This document shows positions 5,714 through 6,957 of a DNA stretch of 6,957 nucleotides, piece after piece; the first letter of the stretch is position 1, and each line of letters opens with the position of its first letter. The notes beneath the pieces were generated by a model. That model was not told where the DNA came from and made no database searches. It saw nothing but the letters and a program-made list of their open reading frames with translations. The position numbers were made by a program, and so were the translations under genes. Source of the DNA: SHLQ01 sp964441145 (lineage in GTDB: Bacteria; Actinomycetota; Acidimicrobiia; Acidimicrobiales; SHLQ01); the NCBI GenBank assembly GCA_964441145.1, contig CAYTUB010000127.1, forward strand, positions 1 through 6,957. Direction: 5' to 3'.

Positions 5714-6233
5714 GCAGTTGGATGTGCTGGGTGGCAACCTGAAACGACGGCAGGTCGGATTCGGGTTGCGGCTCTGGGGGCGTCGGTGTGGGGCACGCGG
5801 CCAGCTGATATGTGTTGAGGCGGGTTCGTAGAGCCCACAACACAAAGCCAATCGCAAGCGCACCGAAGATTGGTTGTACCGGCGCCCACCAATTGAGCGC
5901 GCCGCTCGTTCCCAAAGCAGCCACGACGAGCTGATTACACACCGGGCAGCCAACGGCCAGGAACGAGGCGAAGCCGCCCCATACCGTGCGAACGTCGTTG
6001 TCTTCTTCGGCCTTGCGATGGCTATTCGGCAGCCGGATAGCCAGGGTCAATCCAATGAGCGCCGATGAGATAATCCAGATCACATAATCGATGGTGCGCA
6101 GTTCGACCGGGCGGCCAAAGATCGGCGTATCGATGATGTCTGCGGGGATACCGATGAACAACGCTGCGATAAGCGCGTAAGGCAGCGCGCGCACCCACGT
6201 CATCGGGGGCAGTGATCGCATCGTCCTCAACAC
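5709..6233 (-). CDS. Four-helix membrane protein with CPVC motif
   Basis: 174 residues. Predicted helices: about 16-34, 48-67, 85-107 and 116-136. Basic stretches at the N-terminus, at 67-74 (RLPNSHRK) and at 136-139 (RTRL) place the N-terminus, middle loop and C-terminus in the cytoplasm. Helix 3 carries GGFASFLAVGCPVCNQLVV, so Cys96 and Cys99 form a CxxC pair within the membrane, followed by LGTSGALNWWAP. The C-terminal 30 residues are Pro/Glu-rich. A redox or metal-handling role is inferred from the CxxC alone; I recall similar actinobacterial membrane proteins but know no established function. The start is taken as the GTG at 6233, because a -10-like TAACGT lies exactly 7 bases upstream and no ribosome binding site is present (leaderless reading). 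The ATG at 6221 is an alternative, with GAGG only 3 bases away. It lies 70 bp downstream of the toxin gene, on the same strand. Confidence 0.8.
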   Translation of the reverse strand: MLRTMRSLPPMTWVRALPYALIAALFIGIPADIIDTPIFGRPVELRTIDYVIWIISSALIGLTLAIRLPNSHRKAEEDNDVRTVWGGFASFLAVGCPVCNQLVVAALGTSGALNWWAPVQPIFGALAIGFVLWALRTRLNTYQLAACPTPTPPEPQPESDLPSFQVATQHIQLP

Positions 6234-6240
6234 GCCACAA

Positions 6241-6270
6241 ACGTTAGCCGCGTGACCGCCCGTGGGCTAA
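6241..6270 (-). promoter_or_regulatory. Candidate leaderless promoter inside an inverted repeat, CPVC membrane gene
   Basis: On the minus strand, TTAGCC (6270-6265) and TAACGT (6246-6241) are 18 bp apart. TAACGT fits the actinobacterial TANNNT -10 pattern and ends 7 bases before the GTG at 6233, the spacing expected of a leaderless transcript. Both boxes lie in an inverted repeat: ACG-TTAGCC (6241-6249) against GGCTAA-G-CGT (6265-6274), with a 15-base loop. The repeat could instead be a terminator of the toxin-antitoxin transcript, but there is no T-run. Confidence 0.4.
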
Positions 6271-6303
6271 GCGTCGAAGTTTCCGTGGGTGCTCCGCAAC
6301 TAC

Positions 6304-6681
6304 CTAGAGCACTACGAGCGCAATGTTGGGGTCGAGTTGTCGGAGGTCGTTGGGGTCCGAGGTGATGACCGCGGTTTGGGAACGCCTGGCGCATTCGATG
6401 ACATGTGCGTCGACGACGTCGGCGGTTCCGCTTGTGGCCAGTAGCCGTCCTACGCGTATGGCGTCGACCCGGTCGAGGGAGACGACGTCGGTTGTGGGTT
6501 GGCGGATGAATCGGGACAAACGCGCTTGTTGGTCGGGCTTGCGAATCGCTTGAGCGAGGGCAGGTGCGGGGACGGTAATTGTGTGGCCGCGTTCGCGAGC
6601 CCGTTCGAGGAGAGCGATTACTTGCCGGTTGTTTCTATCGAGGGCAATCAAGGCGCCAGCATCGAGGGTGACCCCAGCCAT
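6304..6681 (-). CDS. vapC: PIN-domain ribonuclease toxin, VapC type
   Basis: 125 residues, a usual length for a single PIN domain. The acidic metal-binding positions expected of PIN nucleases are largely present: Asp7 in VTLDAGALIALDR, Asp88/Asp91 in TADVVDAHV, and Asp109/Asp112 in VITSDPNDLRQL. The second usual acidic position is Gln44 (PALAQAIR); I recall Q at this place in some close relatives, so activity may be kept. VapC toxins cut specific RNAs when freed from their antitoxin. The ATG (6681-6679) overlaps the antitoxin's TGA by one base, which implies translational coupling and the normal antitoxin-first order. The stop is TAG at 6306-6304. Confidence 0.85.
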   Translation of the reverse strand: MAGVTLDAGALIALDRNNRQVIALLERARERGHTITVPAPALAQAIRKPDQQARLSRFIRQPTTDVVSLDRVDAIRVGRLLATSGTADVVDAHVIECARRSQTAVITSDPNDLRQLDPNIALVVL

Positions 6682-6938
6682 CAGGCTGCATCGCCGTCGG
6701 CGAGAACTCGGTCGGCCCAGGCCTTCTCTTCGGGGCTCAGCGGGCCGCCGGTTTCAGCGAGCGCAACTTCGAGCATGGCCGCCCATCCCGAGACGTCGTC
6801 GAGGGCAACACCCACTGCATGCTGCACGAAACCAGAGACGCTCGACGCGTGCCCCGCTTCGACGAGGGCGCGCACTTCAGCGAGCTGTTCTTCGGGCAGC
6901 GTTACCGTCACCTTCTTCGTTGCCATACCATTTACCAT
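6681..6938 (-). CDS. Antitoxin of the VapBC-like pair, ribbon-helix-helix type
   Basis: 85 residues from the ATG at 6938. The N-terminal part (ATKKVTVTLPEEQLAEVRAL, then SSVSGFVQHAVGVAL) has the strand-helix-helix layout of a small DNA-binding domain (about residues 7-47). The acidic C-terminal part, with GPLSPEEKAWADRVL, would wrap the toxin. It is the first gene of the pair and overlaps the toxin by one base. Start choice: ATG 6938 has AAGGG 8 bases upstream; ATG 6926 (MATKKVTVTL) fits the family's usual N-terminus, as I recall it, and has TATGGT exactly 7 bases upstream, as in a leaderless gene. I keep the longer form but do not exclude the shorter. The antitoxin probably represses its own promoter. 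Confidence 0.83.
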   Translation of the reverse strand: MVNGMATKKVTVTLPEEQLAEVRALVEAGHASSVSGFVQHAVGVALDDVSGWAAMLEVALAETGGPLSPEEKAWADRVLADGDAA

Positions 6939-6942
6939 ACCA
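6923..6942 (-). promoter_or_regulatory. Direct repeat and -10-like box at the antitoxin start
   Basis: TGGTATGG occurs twice on the minus strand (6942-6935 and 6930-6923), with a 12-bp period across the two possible start codons. TATGGT (6939-6934) within the first copy fits a TANNNT -10 box 7 bases before the ATG at 6926. The -35 would lie at or beyond the window edge. A repeat here is a reasonable binding site for the antitoxin. Confidence 0.35.
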
Positions 6943-6957
6943 GCCGCCCTTCTCTGT

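Noticed and set aside
5570..5953. 127-codon minus-strand frame as a complete gene
   Set aside because: Its first two thirds overlap the CPVC membrane gene out of frame; only the last 41 codons look like real protein.

Overview
The window looks like a chromosomal piece of a high-GC actinobacterium, possibly Acidimicrobiia. The lineage is an inference from codon use, actinobacterial-style gene families and possible leaderless starts; no rRNA or marker gene is present. It holds seven protein genes that are complete or nearly so, one gene cut by the left edge, one decayed gene tail, one strong terminator and one assembly gap of exactly 100 N. No tRNA, rRNA, CRISPR array, insertion sequence or phage gene is visible. 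No single obviously new defence or mobile system appears. The more unusual content lies in the repeat-bearing surface protein and in a rearranged junction near 5.7 kb.

Left part (1-3134). A very acidic minus-strand protein runs off the left edge (1-452). It diverges from a small coiled-coil protein (593-931). That gene converges on a 717-residue minus-strand membrane protein (981-3134). This protein has an acidic N-terminal half with 41 uninterrupted Glu-Pro dipeptides and a 15-bp (ADIVE) repeat broken by the N gap. One transmembrane helix, a Thr/Pro-rich linker, a fasciclin (FAS1) domain and an OmpA-like peptidoglycan-binding domain follow.

Middle part (3351-5571). Two plus-strand genes follow a 216-bp divergent intergenic region. 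The first is a thioredoxin-fold protein of the VPGUxxT type, with cysteine in place of selenocysteine and an MsrA-like C-terminal module. The second is a site-2-protease (M50) family intramembrane metalloprotease with a degenerate CBS-like tail. A strong hairpin terminator ends this block.

Right part (5570-6957), all minus strand. A VapBC-like toxin-antitoxin pair (6304-6938) is followed by a four-helix membrane protein with a CPVC motif inside a helix (5709-6233), which may be read from a leaderless promoter. Just beyond its stop lies a 41-codon remnant resembling the C-terminus of a transketolase/pyruvate dehydrogenase E1-type enzyme, ending at the terminator. A 17-bp tandem duplication sits exactly at this junction, so the main body of that enzyme gene was probably replaced or deleted here.

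Several genes touch the cell envelope or thiol redox chemistry (FAS1-OmpA anchor, intramembrane protease, VPGC thioredoxin-like protein, CPVC membrane protein). Nothing in the sequence shows that they act together.
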